This document shows positions 48,499 to 57,813 of a stretch of 64,000 bases of DNA, piece after piece. The notes beneath the pieces are model-generated. The model ran no database searches. It saw only the letters and a list, made by a program, of their open reading frames with translations, and had not been told where the DNA came from. Positions within the stretch are counted from its first letter, which is position 1; every line of letters starts with the position of its first letter. This DNA comes from DASPKT01 sp035626475. GTDB lineage: Bacteria; Pseudomonadota; Alphaproteobacteria; Azospirillales; Azospirillaceae. Position numbers and translations under genes: made by a program. Location of the stretch: positions 1 through 64,000 of the forward strand of contig DASPNP010000057.1 of NCBI GenBank assembly GCA_035626475.1, written 5' to 3'.

Positions 48499-50916
48499 TC
48501 AGAACTTGTACTGGACCTGCAGACCGTAGGTCCGCGGCTCCAGGATGCGGACGTTGCGGTAGCTGCCGACCAGGTCGCTCTCGATGATCGAGTTGGTGAT
48601 GTTGTCCTCGTTCGCGATATTCCGCACGAAGGCTTCGAGCGACAGGCCGGAGTCCTCGTTGGTGAAGCGCAGCGTGATGTTGGCCGTGCTCCAGGACTTG
48701 ATCTTGTCGTTCGGCGTGTTGAACTCGCGCGCCCAGTAGCTGCTCTGCCAGCTGTAGTCGCCGCGCAGGGTCGCGTCCCAGCCGGTGCCGCCGACCGGCA
48801 TGGTGTACTGGCCGCCGATGGTGATCTTGGTATCAGGCGCGTAGGGCAGCTCCTTGCCCTTCAGGTCCACCAGCACGGCGGGCGTGCGGGTGGGCGTGCC
48901 GGTGCCGTTCCACTGGGCGGGGTTGGCCGGGTCGAAGGTCTGGAAGCTGCCGATCTCGGTGTCGAGGAAGGCGATGTTGGTGTTGAACAGCCAGTTCTCG
49001 GTCGGCGCGAACAGGAACTCGCCCTCCACGCCCATGATGTCGGCGTCGCCGTTCACGGTCAGCGTGCCGGTGCCGGTGCGCTGGCCCAGCTGCAGGTCGC
49101 TGTAGTCGTAGTAGAAGGCCGAGAGGTTCGCCTGCAGCCGGCCGCCGGCCAGCGTGTTCTTGGCGCCGATCTCGTAGGCGTTGATCTTCTCGGGCTTGAA
49201 GGTCGGCTGGTTGGTGCTGCCGGCGTTCAGGCCGCCGCTCTTGAAGCCGCGCGAGTAGGAGGCGAAGAGCAGCGTCTCGTCGGTGAAGCCGAGATCGGCC
49301 TTGTGGTCGAGCGAGACCCTGCCGGTCACCGCGTCGAACTTGCCGCTGCCGACCGTGAAGGGCGGCGGGGCCGACAGGAAGATCGTGCGGGTGCGGATCG
49401 CCTTCTTGTCCTCGGTGTAGCGCAGGCCGACGGTCACCTTGGTGTCGTCGGTGACGTTGTAATAGCCCTCGCCGAAGCCGGCCCAAGACTTGGTCCGCGC
49501 GTAGGGCGAGCCGTTGAAGAAGTTCCAGGCGGTGTCCGGCAGGCGGAAGATGTTCTTGGCGATCAGCTCCACCGCCGGGTGCCAGATCTCGAAAGCGGCG
49601 GCGCCGCGCGTGTCGAAGTAATTGCCGCCGACCGTGAAGTTGAAGGGCCCGGCCATGTCGGAGACGATCCGGAACTCCTGGTACCAGGTGCGGCCGAAGG
49701 AGGTGAAGCTGTCGGTCGTGATCAGACGGTCGGTGGTGACCTGGTTGCCGCGCGAGGCGGTGTAGGTCACCGGCGTCAGGAAGCGGAACGGCAGGGCGGC
49801 ATTGTCGAAGTCGGTGTTCGCCTCGGACTTGCCCCAGCTGTGGCCGGACAGCGAGATCAGCGAGAAGTCGCCGAACTCGTGGCTGATCTCCAGCGTGGTG
49901 GAGGTCTGCTCGCCCTTGAAGGTGCTGTCGGTGTCGGCGGCGACCTCGCGCAGGTCGGTCGGGTTCGGCGCGCCGGCGTAGATGTTGAAGCCGGGGGCCA
50001 CCAGGACGCCGGTGAAGGGCGCCAGCAGCCGCTGGAAGATCACGCCGCTGACGTCGGGGCTGTCGAAGCCCAGCTCGAAGGGCGAGCAGCCCAGGTTCGG
50101 CGTCGCCTTGCAGAGGCGCTTGTTCTCGCGGCTCCGGCTGCTGTCTTCCTTGGAGTAGTTGAAGACCAGGTCGACGCGGGTGTTCTCGCTGACGTTCAGC
50201 CGGGTGGAGCTGCGGACCTGGTACTGGTCGCGGCCGTCGATGCTGTTGCCGGTGCCGAGGTTCTTCGTGTAGCCGTCGCGCTTCAGGTAGAAGGCGGCGA
50301 AGCGCTGCTGCACCGCGTCGGCCAGCGGCAGGTTGATGGCGCCGTGCAGGCGGACGCTGTCAAAATTGCCGTACTGGGCGTTGACGTAGCCCTCCACCTC
50401 GTCGGTGGGCTTGGCGGTGATGACGTTGATGGTGCCGCCGGTGGTGTTGCGACCGTACAGCGTGCCCTGCGGCCCGCGCAGCACCTCGATGCGCTCCAGG
50501 TCGAAGAACTCGTCGCCGGTGCGGGTGCCGATCGGCACGAAGTTCAGCAGCACGCCGGTGCCGTTGTCGGCCGTGGAGGAGATGGCGTTGTTGCCGACGC
50601 CGCGGATGGTCGGGCGGTCGTTGCCGACCAGCAGCAGGTTCGGGACCGAGAACTGCAGGTCCAGCGGATCCTCGATGCCCTGGCGCTCCAGCGTCTCGTT
50701 GCTGAAGGCCGACATGGCGAGCGGCACGTCCTGCGACTGCTCCACGCGCTTGCGGGCGGTGACGATGATCTCCTCGAGGAAGGCCGTCTCGCCCTGGCCG
50801 CCGGCGGGCGCCGTCTGCGCCGCGGCGATGCCGGGGGCGGTCAGCGCCGCCAGCGAGACGCCGGCAGCGAGGGTGGCGAGAATACGGTGCTTCATCGGTT
50901 GCTCGCTGCGGTACAT
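48499..50916 (-). CDS. TonB-dependent outer-membrane receptor (galactoside/acyl-CoA locus)
   Basis: An 805-residue receptor with signal peptide 'LATLAAGVSLAALTAPGIAA'. The plug begins 'FLEEIIVTARKRVEQSQDVP' and includes 'FFDLERIEVLRGPQGTLYGR'; the barrel ends '...YGLQVQYKF'. The ATG at 50916 follows a GGGGGGAG sequence; the internal ATG at 50895 would also give an intact signal peptide. It heads the operon with the two acyl-CoA dehydrogenases, 8 bp apart, so the imported molecule is apparently the one degraded by these enzymes. It is divergent from the CoA ligase across a region with two TTATTG-N10-CAATAA-type sites. Confidence 0.93.
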   Translation of the reverse strand: MYRSEQPMKHRILATLAAGVSLAALTAPGIAAAQTAPAGGQGETAFLEEIIVTARKRVEQSQDVPLAMSAFSNETLERQGIEDPLDLQFSVPNLLLVGNDRPTIRGVGNNAISSTADNGTGVLLNFVPIGTRTGDEFFDLERIEVLRGPQGTLYGRNTTGGTINVITAKPTDEVEGYVNAQYGNFDSVRLHGAINLPLADAVQQRFAAFYLKRDGYTKNLGTGNSIDGRDQYQVRSSTRLNVSENTRVDLVFNYSKEDSSRSRENKRLCKATPNLGCSPFELGFDSPDVSGVIFQRLLAPFTGVLVAPGFNIYAGAPNPTDLREVAADTDSTFKGEQTSTTLEISHEFGDFSLISLSGHSWGKSEANTDFDNAALPFRFLTPVTYTASRGNQVTTDRLITTDSFTSFGRTWYQEFRIVSDMAGPFNFTVGGNYFDTRGAAAFEIWHPAVELIAKNIFRLPDTAWNFFNGSPYARTKSWAGFGEGYYNVTDDTKVTVGLRYTEDKKAIRTRTIFLSAPPPFTVGSGKFDAVTGRVSLDHKADLGFTDETLLFASYSRGFKSGGLNAGSTNQPTFKPEKINAYEIGAKNTLAGGRLQANLSAFYYDYSDLQLGQRTGTGTLTVNGDADIMGVEGEFLFAPTENWLFNTNIAFLDTEIGSFQTFDPANPAQWNGTGTPTRTPAVLVDLKGKELPYAPDTKITIGGQYTMPVGGTGWDATLRGDYSWQSSYWAREFNTPNDKIKSWSTANITLRFTNEDSGLSLEAFVRNIANEDNITNSIIESDLVGSYRNVRILEPRTYGLQVQYKF

Positions 50917-51125
50917 GGCTCCCCCCTGTTCTACTTGATCATGGCGGCCGGGCGGCAGGCGGAGGGCGTGCGCGGACGGCATGCCTCCCCGTCCAAGCCT
51001 GTGCCGGCCACCGGTTCCGGATACGGATGCATGCCGCTGGTCGCGCGCCATGCCATTCTCCCTGGGCGCCGGCGGCGCTTCCGTCCTTCGACCCCGCTGG
51101 GGGATGGACATCGGCCGCCGGATTG

Positions 51126-51147
51126 TTATTGTACTAACTGTCAATAA
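51126..51147. promoter_or_regulatory. TTATTG-N10-CAATAA operator, copy 1
   Basis: Perfect 6-bp inverted arms TTATTG (51126-51131) and CAATAA (51142-51147) with a 10-bp spacer. The same arrangement, with small changes, is at 51181, 52825 and 60991. Confidence 0.6.
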
Positions 51148-51180
51148 CGCTATGGGCCAATCGATCGGGCTGTCAAGCGC

Positions 51181-51201
51181 TATTCGTCAAAAAGTCAATA
51201 A
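51181..51201. promoter_or_regulatory. TTATTG-N10-CAATAA operator, copy 2
   Basis: TATTC (51181-51185), a 10-bp spacer and CAATAA (51196-51201). 'GTCAATAA' on the right is identical to copies 1 and 3. It lies just upstream of the ligase ribosome site, 55 bp from copy 1. Confidence 0.5.
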
Positions 51202-51222
51202 GCGGCGTCAGGGAGGCGCGCG

Positions 51223-52779
51223 GTGGATCAGATCGAGGCCCATACCGAGACACTCGCCCGCACAGGCATGCTGTCGTCCCTCTATGCCCGGACAAGGCCG
51301 GACGCCATGGCCGTGGCGGCGCCAAACGGGCGGCGCAGCTTCCGCGAGCTGCACGAGAACGCCAACCGGCTGGCAGATGCGCTGCGCCGGCGGGGCCTGC
51401 GCCCCGGCGACTCGGTGGCGCTGCTGCTGGGCAACCAGCCCGAGTTCATCGAGGCGCACATGGCGGCGATGCGCTCGGGCCTGCGGGTCACGCCGATCAA
51501 CTGGCACCTGACCGGTGGGGAAGTCGCCTACATCGTCGCGGATTGCGACGCCCGCGCACTGATCGCCGACGCCGCCTTCGCCGCGGCGGCCGGGCAGGCG
51601 CGAGGCGTCGAGGTCCGCATCGCGGTCGGCGGGATCGACGGGTTCGAGCGCTGGGACTCGGTGCTCGCCGACGCTTCGCCCGAGGACCCGGCCGAACCGG
51701 TGCTGGGCCTGCAGATGCTCTACACCTCGGGCACGACGGGACGGCCCAAGGGGGTGCTGAAGCGCCTGCCCGAGCCGGTGCTGCCGCAGCGCGCCGGCAC
51801 GCCCATGGGCTTCCGCGAGGAGGGCGACGTGAGCCTCTGCTGCGGCCCGCTCTACCACGCCGCGCCGCTGCTGTTCGACATGCGCTGGCCGTTGGCCTCG
51901 GGCGTGCCGATCGTGCTGATGGAGAGGTTCGACGCGGCTGACGCGCTGCGCCTGATCGAGGCGCATCGGGTCACCCACACCCACATGGTGCCGACCATGT
52001 TCCAGCGCCTGCTGGCCCTGCCGGAGGAAACGCGGCGCCGCCACGACCTGTCCAGCCTGCGCCTGATCGTCCACGGCGCCGCCCCCTGCCCGCGCGAGAC
52101 CAAGCGCGCCATGATCGAGTGGCTGGGGCCGGTGCTGCTGGAATATTACGCGGCGACCGAGGGCGGCGGCGGCTTCCAGATCTCGTCGGAGGAATGGCTG
52201 CGCAAGCCCGGCAGCGTCGGGCGCCTGCTGAAGGAGTTCGGCGCCCGGGTGCTGCGCGACGACGGCACGGAGTGCGGCCCGGACGAGATCGGGCTGGTCC
52301 ATCTGAAGGCGGCGGCCGAGGGGCGGTTCGAGTACCACAAGGACCCGGAGAAGACGGCGGCCCTGTTCAAGGGCGACCACTTCACCCTGGGCGACATGGG
52401 CTATGTCGACGAGGACGGGTACCTGTTCCTGACCGGGCGGACGGCGGAGCTGATCATTTCAGGCGGGGTGAACATCTACCCGCAGGAAATCGACGAGGTG
52501 GTCATCCGCCATCCCGCCGTGCTGGAGGTCTGCACCGTCGGCGCGCCCAACCGCGAATGGGGTGAGGAGGTGCGCACCGTGGTCTCGCTGGAGGACGGAT
52601 ACGCCCCCAGCCCGGAGCTGGCCGCCGAGATCCTGGCCTTCGTGCGCCGGCACCTCGCCGGCTTCAAATGCCCGCGCCAGATCGACTTCGTCGATGCCCT
52701 GCCGCGCATGCCCACCGGCAAGATCCAGCGCAAGCTGGTGCGCGCCCGCTACTGGGAGGGTGGGGGCGAGCGCATCTGA
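51223..52779 (+). CDS. AMP-dependent acyl-CoA synthetase/ligase
   Basis: A 518-residue ANL-superfamily enzyme. The P-loop-like motif is 'MLYTSGTTGRPKGV' (about residues 166-179), the adenylation core 'EYYAATEGGGG', the hinge region 'YLFLTGRTAELIISGG', and the C-terminal catalytic Lys is in 'MPTGKIQRKLV'. It activates a carboxylic acid to its CoA thioester with ATP. The start is a GTG at 51223, with GGGAGG 6-7 bases upstream. It is divergent from the TonB receptor/dehydrogenase operon and precedes the sugar symporter gene. The chain-length or ring type of the acid cannot be told. Confidence 0.93.
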   Translation: MDQIEAHTETLARTGMLSSLYARTRPDAMAVAAPNGRRSFRELHENANRLADALRRRGLRPGDSVALLLGNQPEFIEAHMAAMRSGLRVTPINWHLTGGEVAYIVADCDARALIADAAFAAAAGQARGVEVRIAVGGIDGFERWDSVLADASPEDPAEPVLGLQMLYTSGTTGRPKGVLKRLPEPVLPQRAGTPMGFREEGDVSLCCGPLYHAAPLLFDMRWPLASGVPIVLMERFDAADALRLIEAHRVTHTHMVPTMFQRLLALPEETRRRHDLSSLRLIVHGAAPCPRETKRAMIEWLGPVLLEYYAATEGGGGFQISSEEWLRKPGSVGRLLKEFGARVLRDDGTECGPDEIGLVHLKAAAEGRFEYHKDPEKTAALFKGDHFTLGDMGYVDEDGYLFLTGRTAELIISGGVNIYPQEIDEVVIRHPAVLEVCTVGAPNREWGEEVRTVVSLEDGYAPSPELAAEILAFVRRHLAGFKCPRQIDFVDALPRMPTGKIQRKLVRARYWEGGGERI

Positions 52780-52800
52780 TCCCCCGCCCCGCGAGGGGTC

Positions 52801-52846
52801 TTGACAGTCCGGTGCGCCCGGCCTTTACTGACGGTCTGTCTAATAA
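52801..52846 (+). promoter_or_regulatory. Promoter with overlapping TTATTG-N10-CAATAA-type operator (copy 3)
   Basis: A consensus TTGACA (52801-52806), a 17-bp spacer and TTTACT (52824-52829) are overlapped by TTACTG (52825-52830), a 10-bp spacer and TAATAA (52841-52846). Each arm differs by one base from the perfect copy at 51126. It drives the sugar symporter gene and probably the following four genes. Confidence 0.55.
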
Positions 52847-52919
52847 GGCGGCGCGCAGCCGGCGCGGACCGTCGCGATCACGCCGGCAACGAACCGGCCG
52901 ACCAGGGAGTGGCGCACCG

Positions 52920-54326
52920 ATGCGGCCCAAGTCAGAGGTACCGTTCCTCACCAAGCTGGCCTACGGGACGGTCAATACGCCGCTGTCCTTCATCGGCTTC
53001 CCGCTGGTGATCTATGTGGCGCCCTTCTATTCGGGCGAGCTAGGCCTGCCGCTGGCGCTGGTCGGCACCATGCTGTTCATCGCCCGCATCACCGACGTCA
53101 TCACCGACCCCATCGTCGGCATCCTGTCGGACAAGGTGCAGACGCGCTTCGGCCGCCGGAAGATCTGGCTGGCGACCGGCACGCTGGTGATGATGCTGGG
53201 CGTCTACATGCTGTTCATCCCCGAACCGCCCGTGACCATCTGGTACCTGCTGCTCTGGGTGTCGGTCGTCTATCTCGGCTTCACCATGATCGCCTTGCCG
53301 CACGAGGCCTGGGGCGGCGAGCTGTCGCCGCACTATCACGAGCGGACGCAGATCACCGGCACGCGCCAGACCTTCGGCCTGATCGGGCTGGTGCTGGCCA
53401 CCGTCGTGCCGGCCGTTATCATCAGCCAGGGCGGCAAGAGCGGGGCGGTGCTGGAGGCGCTGGGCTGGACCATCCTCGCCACCCTGCCGCTGGCGGTGCT
53501 GATCGTCTGCTGGTTCGTGCCCGAGCGGCCGAACGCGGTGGGCGAGGCGCACGTGCCCTTCTGGCACGGGCTGCGGCTGATGACGCGCAACGGCCCGTTC
53601 AAGCGGGTGCTGCTGGTGCTGTTCATCGCGGTGATCGGCGAGACCTTCCGCATCACCATCACCTACTTCTTCGCCATGCAGGTGATCGGCATCGCCAACC
53701 TCGGCACGCTGTACCTCTGGTACTTCGTGACCGGCCTGGCGGCGATCCCGGTCTGGATCAAGCTGGGCCACCATATCGGCAAGCACCGGGCGCTGGGCGT
53801 CAGCTTCACCATCATCACCCTGTCCAGCATCGGCATGTTCTTCCTGGGCAAGGGCGACACGCTGGCCTTCACCATCCTGTTCGCGATGAAGGGCTTCTGC
53901 TTCGGCTCGCTGCAGCTGCTGCCCTCGGCCATGGTCGCCGACGTGGTCGACGTCGACACCATCCGCAGCGGCCAGAAGCGCCAGGGCCTGTTCTACGCCG
54001 TGGCCGGCGTGGTGCTGAAGCTGGGCATGGCGCTGGGCCAGGGCCTGTCGCTGAACCTGCTGGACCTGACCGGCTTCAGCGCCGGCGGCGCCAACGGCCC
54101 GGACCAGCTCTGGTGGCTCTCCTTCTTCTACTGCGTCGCCCCCTGCGGCTTCTTCCTGGTGGCGCTGCGGCTGGTCTGGAAGTACCCGCTGACGGCCACG
54201 CGCCACCGCCGCATCCAGGACCGGCTGGCGGTCAGGGTCGAGCGCATCAATGCCGGCGCCGCCCGGATCGAGGCGGACGGCGTCGGGGCCCCGGGCAACC
54301 CGCCTTTCCGGGCCGAGCCGGTCTGA
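52920..54326 (+). CDS. GPH-family sugar:cation symporter (MelB-like)
   Basis: A 468-residue 12-helix carrier of the glycoside-pentoside-hexuronide family. Motifs are 'RITDVITDPIVGILSDKVQTR'-type segment after helix 2, 'RFGRRKIWLATGT', and 'LPSAMVADVVDVDTIRSGQK' in the central to C-terminal half. The 'RITD' Asp residues correspond to the cation site of MelB. The ATG at 52920 is 11 bases after AGGGAG. It is preceded by its own operator and promoter and followed 25 bp later by an acyl-CoA dehydrogenase gene. Co-location with GH42 and GH36 enzymes suggests galactoside transport coupled to sodium or protons. Confidence 0.9.
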   Translation: MRPKSEVPFLTKLAYGTVNTPLSFIGFPLVIYVAPFYSGELGLPLALVGTMLFIARITDVITDPIVGILSDKVQTRFGRRKIWLATGTLVMMLGVYMLFIPEPPVTIWYLLLWVSVVYLGFTMIALPHEAWGGELSPHYHERTQITGTRQTFGLIGLVLATVVPAVIISQGGKSGAVLEALGWTILATLPLAVLIVCWFVPERPNAVGEAHVPFWHGLRLMTRNGPFKRVLLVLFIAVIGETFRITITYFFAMQVIGIANLGTLYLWYFVTGLAAIPVWIKLGHHIGKHRALGVSFTIITLSSIGMFFLGKGDTLAFTILFAMKGFCFGSLQLLPSAMVADVVDVDTIRSGQKRQGLFYAVAGVVLKLGMALGQGLSLNLLDLTGFSAGGANGPDQLWWLSFFYCVAPCGFFLVALRLVWKYPLTATRHRRIQDRLAVRVERINAGAARIEADGVGAPGNPPFRAEPV

Positions 54327-54351
54327 CGGACGACAGCCAGCGGAGGCCGGC

Positions 54352-55533
54352 ATGAACCTCGCCTTCAGCGCCGACGAACTGGCTTTTCAGGCGGAGGTGC
54401 GCGCCTTCATCCACGCGCACTTCCCGCCGGAGCGGCCCTTCACCCATACCAAGGCCGACATCGACCGCTGGGCCGCCGCGCTGAACGCCAGGGGCTGGGC
54501 CGCCTACAAATGGCCGGTCCAGTTCGGCGGCACCGGCTGGGACGTGACCCGGAAATACATCTGGGAGCGGGAGTGCGCGCTGGCCGGCGTGCCGGAACGG
54601 CTGGGCGGCATGGGCATGATGATGCTGGCGCCGATCCTCTACGGCTACGGCACGCCGGAGCAGCAGCGCCGGCACCTGCCGGGCATCCTCGCCAACGAGG
54701 TGGAGTGGTGCCAGGGCTATTCCGAGCCAGGCGCCGGTTCCGACCTGGCGGCCCTGCGCACGAGCGCGGTCAGGGACGGCGACCATTACATCGTGTCCGG
54801 CGAGAAGATCTGGACCAGCTACGCCCACATCGCCCATTGGATGTTCGCGCTGGTCCGCACCTCCACCGGCGCCCGCAAGCAGGAGGGCATCACCTTCCTC
54901 CTGATCGACATGGCCAGCCCCGGCATCACCGTGCGCCCCATCGTGACCATCGACGGGCGGCACCATTCGCTGAACGCCGTGGTGCTGGACAATGTCCGGG
55001 TGCCCGTGGAGAACCGCATCGGCGAGGAGGGGCGCGGCTGGACCTACGCCAAGGGCCTGCTGACGCATGAGCGCACCGGCCTCGCCTATGTCGCCCAGTC
55101 GGTGCGGCGCCTGCGCCTGCTGAAGGAGCGGGCGGCGGAAATGCCGGACGGGCGCGGCGGACGGCTGGCGGACGACCCGGCCTTCCGCGCCAAGCTGGCC
55201 GCCGTCGAGATCGACCTGCTGGCGCTGGAATTCACCGAGCTGCGCACCCTGGCCGAGACGGCCGTGGGCTCGGCGCCGGGCGCCCAATCCTCCATCCTGA
55301 AGAGCCGGGGCAGCGTCATCTTCCAGCGCCTGACCGAGTTGGAGATCGAATGCGCCGGCCCCTTCGCCCTGCCCTACCCGCCCGGCGTCCTGGCCGGCAC
55401 GGAGCCGCCCGTCGGGCCGGACTGGGCGCAGGAGGAGATGGCGACCTACCTGCTGGCGCGCTCCACCACCATCGCCGGCGGCACCGAGGAGGTGCAGCGC
55501 GGCATCATCGCCAAGCATGTGCTGGGGCTCTAG
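54352..55533 (+). CDS. Acyl-CoA dehydrogenase, large-subunit type (second copy)
   Basis: A 393-residue flavoprotein with 'WCQGYSEPGAGSDLAALRT', 'VSGEKIWTSYAHIAHWMF' and the C-terminal 'IAGGTEEVQRGIIAKHVLGL'. It is the same type as the protein at 47327 and differs in the substrate-pocket region, so it may act on a later intermediate. No small partner is adjacent; the small-type subunit at 46187 may serve both. It starts after GGAGG, 25 bp downstream of the symporter gene, and ends 3 bp before the hot-dog protein gene. Confidence 0.92.
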   Translation: MNLAFSADELAFQAEVRAFIHAHFPPERPFTHTKADIDRWAAALNARGWAAYKWPVQFGGTGWDVTRKYIWERECALAGVPERLGGMGMMMLAPILYGYGTPEQQRRHLPGILANEVEWCQGYSEPGAGSDLAALRTSAVRDGDHYIVSGEKIWTSYAHIAHWMFALVRTSTGARKQEGITFLLIDMASPGITVRPIVTIDGRHHSLNAVVLDNVRVPVENRIGEEGRGWTYAKGLLTHERTGLAYVAQSVRRLRLLKERAAEMPDGRGGRLADDPAFRAKLAAVEIDLLALEFTELRTLAETAVGSAPGAQSSILKSRGSVIFQRLTELEIECAGPFALPYPPGVLAGTEPPVGPDWAQEEMATYLLARSTTIAGGTEEVQRGIIAKHVLGL

Positions 55534-55536
55534 ACC

Positions 55537-56397
55537 ATGACCGACGCTCCCCTATGGACCGACGGCGTGCTGGCCGGGCCCTTCCGCCGGCCGCACAACA
55601 ACTCCTCGCACGAGGAGGGCACCATCCATGACGACGCCACCGCGCGCCGGCTGGGCTTCCGCGGCGGCACCATCGCCGGCTCCATCCATATGGAGCAGTT
55701 CCCGCCGCTGCTGACCGAGGCGTTCGGCGAGGACTGGTACCGCACCGGCGGGCTGTCGCTTTATTTCCGCAACCCGAGCGTCGATTTCGAACCGGTGCGG
55801 GCATTCCTGCGCCCCACCGGGGAGGGGCGCGCCGAGGTGTGGATGGACAGCGAGGCCGGCGTGCGCATCCTGGACGGCACGGCGTCGGTCGGCACGCCCG
55901 ACCCGGACAGCCTGGTCCGCCGCAAGCTGCGCGAGCTGCGGCCCGCCGCCGACATCCGCATGCTGGCTTCCGTGCAGGTCGGCCGCTCGGTCGAAGGCGT
56001 GCCGACCCGCATCCCGCAGGCCGACATTAACAGGCGCCTCGCCGTCCTGACCGAGGCTGATCCGCGCTTCACCGACCCCGCCATCCTGGGCCGCACCACC
56101 GCGCCCCTGTCGGCTACCGTCCACGCGCTGCGCGCCGTGGAGCCGGAGCTCTTCGGGATGAGCGAGGGCGAGTTCGTCGGCCTGTTCGGCGCCATTGAGC
56201 TGCTGTTCCACGACGGTCCCGTCTTCGCCGACACGCCGTACCTGGCGCGCGGCCGGGTGGTCGCCCTGGCCGAGACGCCCAAGACCGAAATGCTCTGGTA
56301 CGAGGCCACGCTGACCGACCCCGCGACGGGGCGCGACGTGGTCTCGACCCTGCACATGTCCCGCCTGCTGAAAGCCACCTCACCCCTCTGGAGCTGA
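55537..56397 (+). CDS. Hot-dog-fold MaoC-like protein (possible enoyl-CoA hydratase)
   Basis: A 286-residue protein. The N-terminal 'SHEEGTIHDDATARRLGFRG' followed by 'GTIAGSIHMEQFPPLL' resembles the catalytic D/H-containing segment of MaoC/FAS1-like dehydratases. A second, weaker half follows, giving a double hot-dog. Its place among acyl-CoA dehydrogenase genes, and the absence of any crotonase-type hydratase in the window, suggest it hydrates the enoyl-CoA. It starts 3 bp after the dehydrogenase gene and ends 3 bp before the secreted hydrolase gene. Fold assignment is moderate; function is inference. Confidence 0.72.
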   Translation: MTDAPLWTDGVLAGPFRRPHNNSSHEEGTIHDDATARRLGFRGGTIAGSIHMEQFPPLLTEAFGEDWYRTGGLSLYFRNPSVDFEPVRAFLRPTGEGRAEVWMDSEAGVRILDGTASVGTPDPDSLVRRKLRELRPAADIRMLASVQVGRSVEGVPTRIPQADINRRLAVLTEADPRFTDPAILGRTTAPLSATVHALRAVEPELFGMSEGEFVGLFGAIELLFHDGPVFADTPYLARGRVVALAETPKTEMLWYEATLTDPATGRDVVSTLHMSRLLKATSPLWS

Positions 56398-56400
56398 TCG

Positions 56401-57747
56401 ATGAAGCGCCTCGCACCGGCCCTGACGGCCCTTCTCCTGCTGACCGCCGCCCCCGTCCTGGCGGAGGCGCCCGCGCGGCCCGCGTCCCAGCCCGCCGCGC
56501 CCACCCGCATCGCCAGCGTGCCGCCGGTGGACGCGCCGGAGCTGGCGCGCACCGGCGTCTTCGCCGTGGGCACCAGGGTGACGGAGCTGGCCTACACCGC
56601 CCCCGACATCGCCAAGGTCGCCGGCGGCACGGCGGGTGCGACGGCGGAGCGCAAGCTGGCGCTGCGGCTCTGGTACCCGGCGGATGGCGAGGCGGCGCCG
56701 GCCGTGCGCGTCACCTATGCCGGCACGCTGCCGCCGGCCGCGCCGGGCGGGCAGCCGACGCCCTACGGCTATGCCGGCATCGCCGCGGAGAACGCCAAGC
56801 CCTCGGCCAAGGGGCCCTTCCCGCTTGTGGTGATCTCCCACGGCTTCAGCGGCCGCGCCACGACCATGGCTTGGCTGGGCGAGAACCTCGCCAGCAAGGG
56901 CTATGTCGTCGCCGCGCTCGACCATAATGACGGCACCTATACCGGGCCGCAGTCGCTGATCCCGGCGCTGCTGTTCCGGCCGATGGACCAGCGCGCGGTG
57001 ATATCCAAGGCGACCTCCGACCCCGAGCTGAAGCCCCTGGTCGACGCGAACCGGGTCGGCATCGTCGGCTATTCCATGGGCGGCTACGGTGCGCTGAACC
57101 TGGCCGGCGCCGGCTTCAACCCCAAGGGGGTGCCCGCCAGCTTCATGCCGGGCGGCCTGCTGGCGCCGCACACCCACGGCAATCCCGGCTACACCGCCGT
57201 GCCGGGGTTGAAGGCGGTCGCCGCCATCGCGCCCTGGGGCGCCCAGTCCAACATCGGCGCCTGGTCCAGTGAGACCATGGCCGGCGTGAAGACGCCGCTG
57301 ATGCTGCTGGTCGGCGACCAGGATGACATCTCCGGCTATAGTGACGGGGTGAAGTCGATCTTCGATGCGGCGGTGAATACCGACCGCTCCATGCTGGTCT
57401 TCCAGAACGCCGGCCACACCATCGGCATCATGGGCGCGCCGGCCGAGGCGCAGGGCGTGCTGCAGCAGGTCGAGTATTTTGAGGACCCGGTCTGGCGCAA
57501 GGAGCGCATCCTCGCCATCAGCCAGCATTTCCTGACCGCCTTCCTGGACACCCACCTGAAGGGCGACAAGGCCAAGGCCGCCTATCTCTCGCCTGCCGTC
57601 GCCAAGTCCAACGAGGGCGTCTGGCCCCAGGCGCCGGGCACCCCGCCCGACGCCGCCTACAGCACCGGCAAGGATGGCGTCACCGTGTGGCCCGGCTTCC
57701 AGCGCCGCTGGGCCAAGGGGCTGGAGTTGCACCGGGCGAAGCCGTGA
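56401..57747 (+). CDS. Secreted alpha/beta hydrolase (dienelactone hydrolase/PAF-acetylhydrolase-like)
   Basis: A 448-residue protein with signal peptide 'PALTALLLLTAAPVLAEA' (about residues 5-22), so exported to the periplasm. The hydrolase core carries 'VVISHGFSGRATTMAWLG' (oxyanion region), the nucleophile Ser225 in 'VGYSMGGYG', the acid in 'VGDQDD' and the His in 'NAGHTIG'. This type resembles platelet-activating-factor acetylhydrolase and other esterases. It may split an ester in the imported molecule before it crosses the inner membrane, which fits an acylated glycoside. It is the last gene of the symporter operon, followed by a strong hairpin. Confidence 0.88.
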   Translation: MKRLAPALTALLLLTAAPVLAEAPARPASQPAAPTRIASVPPVDAPELARTGVFAVGTRVTELAYTAPDIAKVAGGTAGATAERKLALRLWYPADGEAAPAVRVTYAGTLPPAAPGGQPTPYGYAGIAAENAKPSAKGPFPLVVISHGFSGRATTMAWLGENLASKGYVVAALDHNDGTYTGPQSLIPALLFRPMDQRAVISKATSDPELKPLVDANRVGIVGYSMGGYGALNLAGAGFNPKGVPASFMPGGLLAPHTHGNPGYTAVPGLKAVAAIAPWGAQSNIGAWSSETMAGVKTPLMLLVGDQDDISGYSDGVKSIFDAAVNTDRSMLVFQNAGHTIGIMGAPAEAQGVLQQVEYFEDPVWRKERILAISQHFLTAFLDTHLKGDKAKAAYLSPAVAKSNEGVWPQAPGTPPDAAYSTGKDGVTVWPGFQRRWAKGLELHRAKP

Positions 57748-57762
57748 GGCGGTAGCCGCCGA

Positions 57763-57798
57763 AGCCGGGGAGAACCGGTCGTCCGGTTCTCCCCGGCT
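57763..57798 (+). terminator. Long hairpin after the secreted hydrolase gene
   Basis: A 16-bp perfect stem (57763-57778 with 57783-57798) and TCGT loop, 15 bp after the stop codon. There is no T-run, but the stem is strong. Confidence 0.55.
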
Positions 57799-57813
57799 AT
57801 CGCCACTCTCGAC

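Larger units (their letters stand above)
50917..51222. other. Divergent regulatory region, 306 bp, no gene
   Basis: Between the TonB receptor and CoA-ligase genes. The leftmost 200 bp hold no recognisable feature; the two operator-like repeats are described separately. A TTGACA on the minus strand (51175-51170) is a possible receptor -35. Confidence 0.5.
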
